NCBI RefSeq assembly: GCF_038007465.1 | Contig: NZ_JBBOXF010000001.1 | Span: forward strand, 3,979,001 to 4,043,000 | Length of the DNA stretch: 64,000 bases | Reading direction: 5' to 3' | From: Sporosarcina sp. FSL K6-1508 | Lineage (GTDB): Bacteria > Bacillota > Bacilli > Bacillales_A > Planococcaceae | Shown here: in pieces, positions 18,197-27,850 of the stretch | Numbering within the stretch: position 1 is the stretch's first letter | Layout: the number at the start of each line of letters is the position of its first letter | Made by a program: the position numbers and the translations under genes | Notes under the pieces: model-generated | Databases searched by the model: none | What the model was told of the DNA's origin: nothing | What the model saw: only the letters and a program-made list of their open reading frames with translations

Positions 18197-20053
18197 ATGA
18201 GAAGAGCAATAATAATTAGTATATTGGTAGTAATTTTTCATTATTTCCCTTTGACCTCTTTAGCAGCGGATAGTCAGGAAAACACACCATCTGGGATTCC
18301 CTATTCACAACTAGGACAACAAGTGGATGATTATGTTGCTAATTATATCGGCAAATCAACGGCTGGAGCCTCAATCGTTGTTGTGAAGGACGGTGAACTG
18401 ATTATTAACCAGTCCTATGGCTATGCGGATTTGGAAAAACAAGTAGAAGTTACACCAGATTCGGTTTTTGAATGGGGTTCAGCTACAAAGCTCCTTGTGT
18501 GGACAAGTGTAATGCAGCTTGTAGAGCAAGGAAGACTGGATTTAGAGGAAGATATTCAAAAGTATTTGCCTAAAGACTTTTTCACAAAGTTACACTATGA
18601 TACACCGATTTCCATGCTAAATCTCATGCACCACGACGCTGGATGGGAGGATAAGTATACCGATTTATTCTATCTATCACCCGCTGATGTAAAACCTCTT
18701 GAGGAAGTGCTGCATATTTTCGAACCTAGTCAGGTGAACAAGCCTGGAGAAATTGTTGCCTATTCCAATTACGGGGTTGCACTGGCGGGTTTTATAGTGG
18801 AAAGAGTTACAGGTCAACCGTTTTATGAGTATGTCAATGAACATATATTTACCGCCCTCGACATGAATGACACCGCAATCCATCCTTCACAACAAGATAA
18901 TAAAGTTGTAGCAGAAAAAAGAGAAACTATACATGGTTATTTAGTGAATAAAAAGGGTATATTTAACCGCTCAAAAAAGGAACGAATTTACATTGGTTTG
19001 TATCCAGCCGGTAGTGCAATCGGTACTGCAGAAGATGCGGCTAAATTTATAATGGCATTGATGCCAGCAGATGGAAAAAGCAGCCCTTTGTTTCATAGTA
19101 ATAATACGTTAAATATAATGCTGACTACAAGTAATTTTTATCACAATGGATTCCCTAGAAATGCACATGGATTTTGGAATGGGTTGTATGCTGTAGACGT
19201 GTTGGAACATGGAGGTAATACAGATAGTTTTTCAAGCAATTTCACTTTTTCCAAGGAAGAGCAACTGGGTGTTATCATCTTAACAAATCAAATTGCCGAA
19301 TCAGGGCTGAGCTATGGATTACCAGTGTTCGTATATGGCGACTATGTGGCTAAAAAAGATGGTGTGATACTGCCTGATTCCCATAAACTTAAAGGAAACT
19401 ATATGCAAGCAAGGCAAGCTTACAAAGGTTTTACAAAGTTAATGGGTGCCTTGACGATGGGGAATTTAAGGGTGGAAGATAGCCATTCATTTTCATTGTT
19501 CGGGATGACTTTTGAACAAATTACTCCTTATGTATACAAATCTAATAATGAATATAACCTATTTCTTCATTTTACAATGAATGCCGATAAAGTAGAGAAT
19601 GTATCTATGATGACTACTGATCTATTACCCGTATCAGGTAAAACGAAACTGTTCTTTATGGGTAGTTTAATTGCCGCAGTTATTTCTGTGTTATATATCC
19701 TCGCATCCTTATTGGCAATGGTTAGTAGTATCATTAAAAACCGAAAAAAAGTAGTTGTATATACTTCTGTGAAAAAATGGATTGCTTTATTAAACTTTGC
19801 GGGAGTTGCTATATTAGTTAACTTCGCTATTCTCGCCGTTAGGGCATATTCGTATGGAGCTTATACCTCTCTCTTGATCCATTTTTGGATTTTTTATGCA
19901 TATCTAATTTTTGTCGGAGTTTTTGTAGGTATGGTTGTCGTGCAGTGGAAAAAAGCAACTTATACAAAATTGCAAAAAACAAGTTATATACTTTCTTGTG
20001 TGACAGCTTTGCTACTGGCAGGCTTAATTATTAGTTGGGAACTCTATAAATAA
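18197..20053 (+). CDS. Membrane-anchored serine hydrolase, beta-lactamase/PBP (class C-like) fold
   Basis: 618 residues: signal peptide (1-23), an extracellular beta-lactamase-fold domain (about 35-380), a linker domain, then four hydrophobic helices (about 480-615) that anchor it. Catalytic motifs are SATK (Ser95, Lys98), YSNYG (Tyr of YxN) and EHGG. Such proteins are D-Ala-D-Ala carboxypeptidase-, esterase- or D-amino-peptidase-like. The domain plan (hydrolase plus multi-helix C-terminus) fits the group annotated as beta-lactamase family protein in Bacillus. GCAGAGGAG lies 8 nt upstream. It is monocistronic and convergent with the ger operon. Its substrate is unknown. Confidence 0.85.
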   Translation: MRRAIIISILVVIFHYFPLTSLAADSQENTPSGIPYSQLGQQVDDYVANYIGKSTAGASIVVVKDGELIINQSYGYADLEKQVEVTPDSVFEWGSATKLLVWTSVMQLVEQGRLDLEEDIQKYLPKDFFTKLHYDTPISMLNLMHHDAGWEDKYTDLFYLSPADVKPLEEVLHIFEPSQVNKPGEIVAYSNYGVALAGFIVERVTGQPFYEYVNEHIFTALDMNDTAIHPSQQDNKVVAEKRETIHGYLVNKKGIFNRSKKERIYIGLYPAGSAIGTAEDAAKFIMALMPADGKSSPLFHSNNTLNIMLTTSNFYHNGFPRNAHGFWNGLYAVDVLEHGGNTDSFSSNFTFSKEEQLGVIILTNQIAESGLSYGLPVFVYGDYVAKKDGVILPDSHKLKGNYMQARQAYKGFTKLMGALTMGNLRVEDSHSFSLFGMTFEQITPYVYKSNNEYNLFLHFTMNADKVENVSMMTTDLLPVSGKTKLFFMGSLIAAVISVLYILASLLAMVSSIIKNRKKVVVYTSVKKWIALLNFAGVAILVNFAILAVRAYSYGAYTSLLIHFWIFYAYLIFVGVFVGMVVVQWKKATYTKLQKTSYILSCVTALLLAGLIISWELYK

Positions 20054-20203
20054 ATTAGCTATTTTCGCATTGTAGAATACATGCTGAAAATAAGGGTTCC
20101 CCCGTACAAATAAACCAGAAGTATTACTGATCCTTATCACTAGCTAGACCTAGTGCCATTTCTCTCAAAACTTGATACTTTCGTTAAATGTATCTAGATA
20201 TTT

Positions 20204-21316
20204 TCAACTTTCAGGTTCTTGTTTCAAATGCTTCTTTCGTATTCCATAAACTAAAACCAACAATACGGGGATCAAAATTCCGACAACCAATGAAAATGAA
20301 TATTCCGTTGTTGTAGACATATTTTGTTTATAGACGACATTGGGATAAATTACGAGAGACAGGACCACGATAATTATCCCTAACGGTGTTGTTAAGGAAC
20401 GGTAATCTCTCAAATGTAAAACTTGTGCGATTCCAAAAACAGTGGCGTAAAAATAAAGAATCATTTTAATATAGAGCGAAATAATCCCAAGTTGGGCCAT
20501 TAACGCTTCAATTCGCTGTACAAAATTTCCAATACTTATTCTTTTAGCTAATTCATAGGCTGGATAAATCTCTCTCGCAGTCTTATCAGCGCCTAATACC
20601 GAAACACTCAAAAATGTCATGCCAATGATGACAACTCCACCAATTAGATTTCCAATTAGAAAATATTTTCTTACCTGTTTAACGTTGTTAATAAATGAAG
20701 GAAAAATCATTAATAAAACAATGGCATTTACAGAAGACGTGAAGACAAAAAATAAGGAGGATTGAACAATACTTTTTGGTTCTGCTTCAAACACAGGTTG
20801 CAAGTTTTCAAATCGGACTTCAGGTGCGATTAATATTACAAATACAAATAAAAGGATAAAGAATAGGCCAAATAAGATTTCGGCAGATCGGGCGATGGTT
20901 TCCAATCCAAGACGGACTCCCATTATCAAAATCCCCACCATAAGAATATTAAGCGCTACCATAGGCGTATTTGGCAACATATGAGTATTTAAGAAATTCC
21001 CTGATTGAAATAAAAGACTTGAAGTATAAAGAAGTGACAAAACTATAAATATAAGAGAAGCGGCTTTACCTATCCATTTTCCAAATACTTTTTCATTGAT
21101 TTGAACATAGGTTAGTTGAGGAAACCAAAGTGCTATCGTGGTGAAAAACCATATGACCAATAACCCAATTCCCGTACCAATTATGGCAGTTATCCAAGCA
21201 TCTTGCTTCGTGTTGTCCGCGAAAAACGATGGTACTTCTAAGATGCTCGTACCAATCGTAAAAAAGACAACTAGTACCAAAAACTGATTTGAGTTTATTT
21301 TAATATTTTGCATCAT
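20204..21316 (-). CDS. Spore germinant receptor B subunit (GerAB/GerKB type permease)
   Basis: 370-residue APC-superfamily-like protein of the spore germination permease family, with ten hydrophobic helices. Family signatures are NQFLVLVVFFTIGTSILEVPSF in outline at the N-terminus, ITAIIGTGIGLLVIW, and SVLGADKTAREIYPAYELAKRISIGNFVQRIEA in outline (residues about 240-270). The B subunit binds germinants in the inner spore membrane. It is the last gene of the minus-strand operon A-C-D-B and should be made in the forespore. Confidence 0.92.
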   Translation of the reverse strand: MMQNIKINSNQFLVLVVFFTIGTSILEVPSFFADNTKQDAWITAIIGTGIGLLVIWFFTTIALWFPQLTYVQINEKVFGKWIGKAASLIFIVLSLLYTSSLLFQSGNFLNTHMLPNTPMVALNILMVGILIMGVRLGLETIARSAEILFGLFFILLFVFVILIAPEVRFENLQPVFEAEPKSIVQSSLFFVFTSSVNAIVLLMIFPSFINNVKQVRKYFLIGNLIGGVVIIGMTFLSVSVLGADKTAREIYPAYELAKRISIGNFVQRIEALMAQLGIISLYIKMILYFYATVFGIAQVLHLRDYRSLTTPLGIIIVVLSLVIYPNVVYKQNMSTTTEYSFSLVVGILIPVLLVLVYGIRKKHLKQEPES

Positions 21317-21351
21317 TTCATATTTTCACCTCACTTATTTCTCTATTTCAA

Positions 21352-21576
21352 CTAACGAAATAGTGTATTATTTATTGGTTTAAAAATGAAAGTTAATAAT
21401 TCCATTGGGTTTGGAATTGGTTTTCCAAATCCCTGGAGAATGGCTAAGCTTACTCCAATAAAAAGCAGGAATAAAAAAACAACCATTTCTTTTTTATGCT
21501 TCTTTTGTAAAAGTAGTGGAACTTCAATCCGTAAAATTACAGCTGCTATCAACAGGATTCCAATACTATTTAACAT
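21352..21576 (-). CDS. Germinant receptor D subunit (small two-helix protein, GerKD-like)
   Basis: 74 residues with two hydrophobic helices (about 4-20 and 32-48) and a C-terminal PNPMELLTFIFKPI, which resembles the P-x-x-L-x-x-x-IFKPL end of D-subunit proteins. Such proteins are encoded in or next to ger operons and modulate germination in Bacillus. It lies between the C gene (6 bp upstream) and the B gene (35 bp downstream). The call rests on size, topology, the C-terminal motif and position. Confidence 0.78.
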   Translation of the reverse strand: MLNSIGILLIAAVILRIEVPLLLQKKHKKEMVVFLFLLFIGVSLAILQGFGKPIPNPMELLTFIFKPINNTLFR

Positions 21577-21582
21577 GTTTAA

Positions 21583-22770
21583 TTAATCCTGTATACTATC
21601 TAAAAAAGAATTTTTCACTGTACCCGTACGTCGTAATTTCATATCAACTTTGATGTCCACTGCCAACTCACTATACTTTTCATCCCACTGCTCCTTCAAT
21701 CTTTTCCACTCTTTGGGATTTGATCGATGAATGGCTTCTCCGAATCCAAAAATATCTGCTTTATAATTTTTTTGGATTGTTTCAATAGTTTGTTTTATGA
21801 TTTCTTCCACTTCTTCCTCATAAACTTTCTCTAAGGCTTCCATTGTTTTTAATTCTGTCAGATCGATTTGACATTCTACTGCCCCCACATTCCCCTCTGC
21901 CTTAATATTGATATCCACTTGAGGCTCGCCTTTGTATGTAGTACCTTTCATAACAGATTTAAACTGAATAACTTCAATTGAAACTTTCCCTTCATCGGGA
22001 CAAGCTACAGATGTTATTGTTGTTTTTACAGAGTTGGTAATATAGTTAAACCCAATACTTTCACGTTCAGTTAACCATCCCACTAGTTTATCTTTTTTAA
22101 ACACAGCTAAATAATCATAACGGATTTTGGCAGCAGGAGTAATTGATTCCACATTCAGTTTACTTGAACCCAAATCCTTGTTTCCAGTTACATAAATCCC
22201 CGTTATAACAGGGTCCTTTCCTTTACTTATAAGATCTCCAATCAGCTTATCTAATGTAATACTTTTTGATACAGACCAGCTATTTTCAGACGTTTTAAGC
22301 GTGTTAAACATTTCATTGGCCGGTATGTTTTCTATAGTTGTTGTGACATTCAATATTTCTGCTGCAGTCCTATCCCTTGCAACACTGACATAAAAATCCG
22401 ATCGAAATTCCCAGTCTCTTGACAGTAAATCCAAGGATTCTCCTATACCTTCTTGGGCTAACTCCTCGCCAATCACGAGCACTCGTAGATGTCCAGGATA
22501 TATTTTTCTGGGTGCTTCCATTGTCATTTTCCGTAGAGCCTCATATACGGTTTCTCCATCCTCTTGAAAAAGGGTTATCGTTGAGCGCCCTGAACCAGCT
22601 TGCGTAGACACTTCAGAAGGTACAACAACTTGAGCTGTTACCCGAAACCCGTCTTCTACTTTATCGATTCCCATTGCCACCGTAATGGCTAGCTCATTTA
22701 ATTCCCTTTTGTCCCAACATCCAGTAAGGAAAAGGCTGAGAATCACGAGAATAAATATACTTCTTTTCAT
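21583..22770 (-). CDS. Spore germinant receptor C subunit, lipoprotein (GerAC/GerKC type)
   Basis: 395 residues with lipobox LFLTGC (Cys18) followed by WDKRELNELAITVAMGIDK, the usual GerAC start. Further landmarks are RKIYPGHLRVLVIGEELAQEG in outline (about residues 95-115) and LDLLSRDWEFRSDFYV. The C subunit is diacylglycerated by Lgt, sits on the outer face of the inner spore membrane and is needed for receptor function. It follows the A gene by 15 bp and precedes the D gene by 6 bp. Confidence 0.94.
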   Translation of the reverse strand: MKRSIFILVILSLFLTGCWDKRELNELAITVAMGIDKVEDGFRVTAQVVVPSEVSTQAGSGRSTITLFQEDGETVYEALRKMTMEAPRKIYPGHLRVLVIGEELAQEGIGESLDLLSRDWEFRSDFYVSVARDRTAAEILNVTTTIENIPANEMFNTLKTSENSWSVSKSITLDKLIGDLISKGKDPVITGIYVTGNKDLGSSKLNVESITPAAKIRYDYLAVFKKDKLVGWLTERESIGFNYITNSVKTTITSVACPDEGKVSIEVIQFKSVMKGTTYKGEPQVDINIKAEGNVGAVECQIDLTELKTMEALEKVYEEEVEEIIKQTIETIQKNYKADIFGFGEAIHRSNPKEWKRLKEQWDEKYSELAVDIKVDMKLRRTGTVKNSFLDSIQD

Positions 22771-22785
22771 CGTTTAAACCCCTTC

Positions 22786-24393
22786 TTACACCCCATTTTT
22801 TGGCGGCATTGGTTTTGCAGCGGTTGAATTTTGTTGTCTAACTTTATTTTGTTGATTGATCAGGCGAGGTCGAGTAATCATTTTCCATCTAGGCAAACGA
22901 ATAAATGTATCCTCTTGGTCAGAAATATTAAATGGAGCAATTGGAGACATATAGGGGATGCCAAAGGAGCGTATACTGCATAAATGCAGTATAAGAGCAA
23001 TTAAGCCTACCGTAATTCCAAATAAACCGAACATAGCAGCTATCCCCATAAATCCAAAACGTAGTAACCTAACAGCGATGGCTATGTCGTAAGTGGGTGA
23101 AACAAAGCTCGCAATGGCGGTTATCGAAACCACGATTACCATTGCCGCAGAGATTACACCTGCTTCAACAGCTGCCGTCCCAATTACAAATGCACCTACA
23201 ATGGACATAGCGGATCCAATAGAGCGCGGCATTCTTACACCTGCCTCGCGTAAAATTTCAAAAGTGAATTCCATTAACATCGCTTCAAAAAATGCCGGAA
23301 ATGGAACACCCTCTCGTTGTGCAGTTAGATTAATGAGCAGTGCGGGTGGTAGCATTGCTTGATGAAAAGTTGTGATTGCAATAAAAAACGATGGCGCGAG
23401 TAAAGCAATACCGAAAGAAACAAAACGAAGTAGACGAATAAAACTCGCAATATCTGCACGCTGATAGTAATCTTCAGCGGACTGAAAAAATTGAACAAAT
23501 AATGCCGGGACAATTAACACAAATGGCGTCCCATCCACCAAAATGGCTATACGTCCTTCTAATAGCGCAGCAGCCACTACATCGGGACGTTCCGTATTGA
23601 AAACGGTGGGAAAAGGTGAATACGCCGCATCCTCAATCAATTCCTCAATATTTCCACTTTCAAGAATTCCATCAATGTCTATTCGGTTTAAACGCAAATG
23701 GACTTCCTTCACTATTTTGTCATCTACAACACCGTTGATGTACATCATTGCAACATTCGTTTTCGTTCGCGTTCCTATAGTTTTCGATTCCACCCAAAGA
23801 TTGGGATCTTTCAGTTTCCGCCGAACCAAGGCTGTGTTTACACGTAAATTTTCGGAGAATCCTTCACGGGGCCCTCTCACTACCGTCTGGGCCATCGGTT
23901 CCGTTACCCCACGCTCAACCCATTGCTTATTAGAAATGGCTAAAGCTTGTGCATAACCATCAACTAGCAGTATTGTATCCCCCGATAACAAGCTGGTGAA
24001 AAGTACATCAAAAGTAGTTACCTCTTTAATTTCCCCTACCGCCATGGCAAACTCTTTTAATACGGTAATGAGATTTTTCCCGGGAGCTACTTTTTTCTCC
24101 AAATTATAACTATTGATATCTAACATAAGTGTTTCTAATATGAAGTCTTGTAACGCAGTTGTATCAGTTAATCCATCCGTGTATATTATTCCCGCTTTAA
24201 TGATTCCTTCTTTTCCAATTTGAATTTCACGAAATACAACATCCGCACTTTCCCCTAGAGCGCCTTTTAGAGTTTGTATATTTTCTTGAAGATTAATTTT
24301 CAGGGCATCTTTTTGATTAGGATCCACCGCTTGATTTTGTGAAGGGTTAGTGGCATTTGATTTGTTTGTAGTTTTCTTTTTAAAAAATCGCAT
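22786..24393 (-). CDS. Spore germinant receptor A subunit (GerAA/GerKA type)
   Basis: 535 residues. The cytosolic N-terminal region (to about 280) begins with a basic/polar stretch and contains the DVLFTSLLSGDTILLVDG and RGPREGFSENLRVNTALVRRKL signatures; four to six membrane helices follow (about 290-480), with RPDVVAAALLEGRIAILVDGTPF at the junction. The C-terminal tail is basic and proline-rich. A subunits form the ion-channel core of the receptor in the inner spore membrane. First gene of the operon; expected to be sigma-G dependent, though no consensus promoter was obvious. Confidence 0.95.
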   Translation of the reverse strand: MRFFKKKTTNKSNATNPSQNQAVDPNQKDALKINLQENIQTLKGALGESADVVFREIQIGKEGIIKAGIIYTDGLTDTTALQDFILETLMLDINSYNLEKKVAPGKNLITVLKEFAMAVGEIKEVTTFDVLFTSLLSGDTILLVDGYAQALAISNKQWVERGVTEPMAQTVVRGPREGFSENLRVNTALVRRKLKDPNLWVESKTIGTRTKTNVAMMYINGVVDDKIVKEVHLRLNRIDIDGILESGNIEELIEDAAYSPFPTVFNTERPDVVAAALLEGRIAILVDGTPFVLIVPALFVQFFQSAEDYYQRADIASFIRLLRFVSFGIALLAPSFFIAITTFHQAMLPPALLINLTAQREGVPFPAFFEAMLMEFTFEILREAGVRMPRSIGSAMSIVGAFVIGTAAVEAGVISAAMVIVVSITAIASFVSPTYDIAIAVRLLRFGFMGIAAMFGLFGITVGLIALILHLCSIRSFGIPYMSPIAPFNISDQEDTFIRLPRWKMITRPRLINQQNKVRQQNSTAAKPMPPKNGV

Positions 24394-24799
24394 ATCTGCC
24401 CTCCCTCGTTTACTGCTGCAAGTTACATATTACCTTTCAAGTATCAATATTTTTCATCAGTGCCCTCACTTTCTCTTTTGGGAAACAAAAACATATAACT
24501 AGTGTAAATTATTAAATTTGGTGAAACGTATCCTTCTCTATTATTTAGCATGGGCTATTTCTCTATTTTTCATACGTCAAATGTAAGCCCCTCATGCCCA
24601 AACTGACTATCATTCTTCGGCTACTTCCTCTACCTTCCTTTTATTTAACGCTCTGAACAGGCGTTTATGTTCCAGCTGTCGCACAATTGAAGTCGTAGAA
24701 AAAACAGTCCCCAATAAAAAGCGAACGAGTTTTCTTTGACAAGGCTACTTAATATAAGGTAAGGTTAGCAAGCTAATCAATTTGCAAAGGATTGATATT
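24394..24799. other. Intergenic region between divergent ger operon and marR
   Basis: 406 bp. It should hold the ger promoter at the left and the marR promoter and operator at the right (a TTGACA at 24736-24741 and a palindrome at 24765-24776). On the minus strand a frame is open from 24744 to a TGA at 24610 and reads plausibly (KLVRFLLGTVFS..., then a charged tail), but it has no SD and only a TTG start at 24714, so I regard it as a possible gene remnant. Confidence 0.4.
24763..24778. promoter_or_regulatory. Candidate MarR operator
   Basis: GGTTAGCAAGCTAATC: arms TTAGC and GCTAA around a 2-nt centre, 22 bp before the marR start. A related TTAGCTAATTA lies between marR and the efflux gene (25224 on). 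MarR proteins typically repress their own operon through such palindromes; binding is inference. Confidence 0.45.
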
Positions 24800-25219
24800 A
24801 TGATTGAAGAGGATATTCGGATATTGTTTGCGAAAAATGCTGCGAAAATGAGAAAGGATTACGCGGAGTCGTTAAGAGAGATTAAAATCCATGTTGGGCA
24901 AGATTATCTACTTTGGCAATTATGGCAGAAAGACGGTTCATCCCAAACCGAGTTATGTGATCTTATGGGCTGTGAACCGCCGACCTTAACGAATATGGTA
25001 AAAAAGCTAGAAGAATATGGACTTGTGACAAGAAAGAAAGATTCGTTGGATGCACGAGTAACAAGGGTTTTTTTAACGGAGAAAGGAAGCGCACTTGAAT
25101 ATCCAATCGCAGAAATCTGGCGAAATCATCAAGAAAAAATGTTAACTGACATAAGCGTAGAGGACCGGGTAACACTGAAACGCCTCCTGCGACAAATCGA
25201 TGTCAATTTACATATATAA
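24800..25219 (+). CDS. MarR family transcriptional regulator
   Basis: 139 residues with a winged helix at about 45-105: SQTELCDLMGCEPPTLTNMVKKL is the helix-turn-helix and DARVTRVFLTEKG the wing. Helices at both ends serve dimerisation. It should repress the efflux gene 65 bp downstream and release it on binding a phenolic or drug ligand. The ATG at 24800 follows AAAGGA by 8 nt; a TTG further up (24782) is less likely. Confidence 0.9.
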   Translation: MIEEDIRILFAKNAAKMRKDYAESLREIKIHVGQDYLLWQLWQKDGSSQTELCDLMGCEPPTLTNMVKKLEEYGLVTRKKDSLDARVTRVFLTEKGSALEYPIAEIWRNHQEKMLTDISVEDRVTLKRLLRQIDVNLHI

Positions 25220-25284
25220 TTATTTTAGCTAATTACTTAGCCTACTAAACAAATGTTAGTCATTTGAAAAGGGAGTTCGTTTAA

Positions 25285-26760
25285 TTGAAAAGTCAAGAAA
25301 CAAATACGTTTAAAACTGGCCCGATTTTAACTGTACTTTTAATCGGGGCCATCGCTGCTATTTTAAATCAAACAGTATTAAACGTAGCATTACCAACATT
25401 AACGGAAGAATTTAAAGTATCAACGGCAACGGCGCAATGGTTGATAACATTGTATATGTTGGTGAATGGGATTTTCATTCCGATTACGGCATTTTTAATG
25501 GCCCGTTTTTCAACACGTCAGCTCTTTTTCACCTCAATGGCTGTTTTTTCCATCGGTACAATCATTTGCGGAGTTGCACCAAGTTTTGCGCTTCTTTTAA
25601 CAGGACGCGTAGTGCAAGCGATTGGTGCAGGTATTATTATGCCCTTATTAATTAGTGTTGTGTTCCGATTATTCCCAATGGAGAAGCGCGGCGCAGCAAT
25701 GGGGATTGTTGGGGTTGCTATTATGTTTGCGCCAGCAGTAGGTCCCACGCTCTCAGGGCTTTTAATTACGACTTTATCATGGCGCTTTATCTTTTTCGCC
25801 ATTTTACCATTTTCACTATCGGCATTAATCGCAGCTTTTTTTGTTCTGAAAAACGTCTCAGAGCCACGATCTGCCAAACTAGATATCTTAGGCGTTATTA
25901 CTTCAACGTTCGGCTTCGGAGGTGTTTTATACGGGTTTGGTATTGCAGGAAAAGCAGGTTGGGGAAGTATGACTGTTATAATCCCTCTAACGATCGGGGT
26001 TATTTCACTTATATTATTTATCATACGACAACTGAATACAGAAGAACCGCTCATTGATTTAAAAATATTTAAATCAGTTGAATTTACATTTTCTATCATT
26101 ATTAGCTTCTTCGTAAATGGGGTTACATATGCAGCAATGATTTTAATCCCAATTTATTTACAAAGTAATCGTGGCATGTCTGCATTAGAATCAGGTTTAT
26201 TTCTTTTACCAGGAAGCATTGCCATGGCTATTATGTCACCGATTGCAGGAAAAATGTATGATCGATATGGCATCAAGTGGTTAGGTATTTTCGGCACTAT
26301 TGTACTTGTCGGAACGACCGCAGCTTATACTAATTTGACTTATACAACAGGAATCATCTTACTTGCCTTTATTTATCTCGTTCGGTCAATTGGGCTCACT
26401 TTCTTAACGATGCCACTTACGACTGCCGGATTAAATTCATTGCCAAGTAAATTACACGGTGATGGCACAGCTATGCAAAATACGCTCCAGGCCATAGCAG
26501 GCGCAATTGGTACAGCCGTTATGACAACTATTATGACGACCCAAACGAATTTATTTGTAGCGAAAGAAGTTGAAAATACAGCAGGATCAAATTCGTCATC
26601 CGAACAGTTGGGGATTATTTCATCGGATGGATTACTACATGGTATTAACTATGCTTTCTTAGCTGCTACTACATTTGCGATTATTAGTCTAATTGCAATG
26701 ATTTTGCTGGCGATTTCAATTACGAAGAAAAGTAAAAATGCGGTTGCTGAGAAAAGCTAA
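25285..26760 (+). CDS. MFS efflux pump of the DHA2 (EmrB/QacA, LmrB-like) family
   Basis: 491 residues with 14 predicted helices. DHA2 signatures are ILNQTVLNVALPTL in helix 1 and QWLITLYMLVNGIFIPITAFL in helix 2. GRVVQAIGAGIIMPLL and the motif C region GPTLSGLLITTLSWRFIFF follow. It resembles LmrB-type lincomycin/multidrug pumps of Bacillus. The start is TTG at 25285 with AAGGGAG 10 nt upstream. It is in an operon with marR, so probably inducible by its substrate. A hairpin follows at 26772-26808. Confidence 0.9.
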   Translation: MKSQETNTFKTGPILTVLLIGAIAAILNQTVLNVALPTLTEEFKVSTATAQWLITLYMLVNGIFIPITAFLMARFSTRQLFFTSMAVFSIGTIICGVAPSFALLLTGRVVQAIGAGIIMPLLISVVFRLFPMEKRGAAMGIVGVAIMFAPAVGPTLSGLLITTLSWRFIFFAILPFSLSALIAAFFVLKNVSEPRSAKLDILGVITSTFGFGGVLYGFGIAGKAGWGSMTVIIPLTIGVISLILFIIRQLNTEEPLIDLKIFKSVEFTFSIIISFFVNGVTYAAMILIPIYLQSNRGMSALESGLFLLPGSIAMAIMSPIAGKMYDRYGIKWLGIFGTIVLVGTTAAYTNLTYTTGIILLAFIYLVRSIGLTFLTMPLTTAGLNSLPSKLHGDGTAMQNTLQAIAGAIGTAVMTTIMTTQTNLFVAKEVENTAGSNSSSEQLGIISSDGLLHGINYAFLAATTFAIISLIAMILLAISITKKSKNAVAEKS

Positions 26761-26771
26761 GTTAAAATCAC

Positions 26772-26808
26772 CTGTGCGATAACCTAATCATGATTGGTTA
26801 GCGCACAG
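26772..26808. terminator. Hairpin between convergent genes, probable bidirectional terminator
   Basis: CTGTGCGATAACC pairs with GGTTAGCGCACAG, one mismatch, with an inner AATCA/TGATT pairing. U-tracts on both sides are weak (TTTAAT and GATTTTAAC). Confidence 0.55.
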
Positions 26809-26828
26809 CGTTTAATGTGAAGTTATTA

Positions 26829-27830
26829 TTATAAATGTACCTTCACTTCCACAATCTTCCCTGATTGAATGGATTGATAACAAGCATCTATAACACGCAT
26901 ATTATTGATCGTTGATTGTCCTGAAATTGCAGGATCCGTATTAGTTAAAATAGCTGCAGAAAAGTGTTCAATTTCCAATCGATAGATATCACCATATACT
27001 TTTTCTTCACGGATAGTTCCGTTCCCTTGAACAAGGATAGAACCTATACCGTCATTCGTATCTGGGCGAAAAGCCAGAGGAACTTTGATCGTGCCTTTTG
27101 TTCCCACAATCTCATATTCATTTCTTTCGGTCATATCGAAGCTACAATCAAAAATAGCAGTCAAACCACTATCCAGCTTTAAATACCCATAGGTACTAAT
27201 ATCAATCCCTGATTCAGGCTCAATTTCTGCAATGGCGTGTACCTCCACCGGCTCTGCACCCGACAGATGACGAATTACTTGGATAGAATAACAACCAACA
27301 TCGTATAGGCTACCCCCGCCCATATCCTTGTCCATTCGAATATCATTACCACGGTTTTCTAAATTAAAAGAGTGGCTTGATTTTATTAATTTAAGATCAC
27401 CGATTTCTCCGGAAGCTATAATTTCTTTCACCCGCTCATGTTGTGGATGTAACTGGTACATGAACCCTTCCATGAACTTCACATTTTGCATACGACAACC
27501 TTCTACCATTTCGGTAGCCTCAATAGCTGTTAGAGCTGCTGGCTTCTCGCAAAGTATGTGTTTGCCTTGCTTGGCTGCTTTATCCACCCACTCCTTATGT
27601 AAGTGATTAGGAAGAGGGATATATACTGCATCTATTTCGGGATCATCCAGAAGTTCTTCATAACTTTCGTATGCTTTAGGTATATTTAATGCAGATGCAA
27701 TTGCATGTACTTTACTTCCCCGACTTGAAATTGCAACTACTTCTGCATTTTCCGCTCGAAATATAGCCGGGATCACCTGTGTTTGTGCAATATTTGCTGT
27801 GCTTAAAACTCCCCAACGAATTTTATCCAT
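26829..27830 (-). CDS. Gfo/Idh/MocA family NAD(P)-dependent oxidoreductase
   Basis: 333 residues with an N-terminal Rossmann domain (GVLSTANIAQTQVIPAI; PLPNHLHKEW) and the family's catalytic LCEKPAALT motif near residue 95, then the alpha/beta C-terminal domain (KFMEGFMYQLHPQH; GGGSLYDVGCYSIQ). Such enzymes oxidise or reduce sugars. It is 20 bp downstream of xylB, so a xylose- or pentitol-related dehydrogenase is likely, but the exact substrate is unknown. AAGGAG lies 9 nt before the ATG. Confidence 0.85.
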   Translation of the reverse strand: MDKIRWGVLSTANIAQTQVIPAIFRAENAEVVAISSRGSKVHAIASALNIPKAYESYEELLDDPEIDAVYIPLPNHLHKEWVDKAAKQGKHILCEKPAALTAIEATEMVEGCRMQNVKFMEGFMYQLHPQHERVKEIIASGEIGDLKLIKSSHSFNLENRGNDIRMDKDMGGGSLYDVGCYSIQVIRHLSGAEPVEVHAIAEIEPESGIDISTYGYLKLDSGLTAIFDCSFDMTERNEYEIVGTKGTIKVPLAFRPDTNDGIGSILVQGNGTIREEKVYGDIYRLEIEHFSAAILTNTDPAISGQSTINNMRVIDACYQSIQSGKIVEVKVHL

Positions 27831-27850
27831 CGTAGCATTCTCCTTTATTT

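Noticed and set aside
24610..24744. Small minus-strand frame KLVRFLLGTVFS... in the marR upstream region
   Set aside because: It lacks an SD and a good start, and overlaps the marR promoter region; kept only as a possible remnant.
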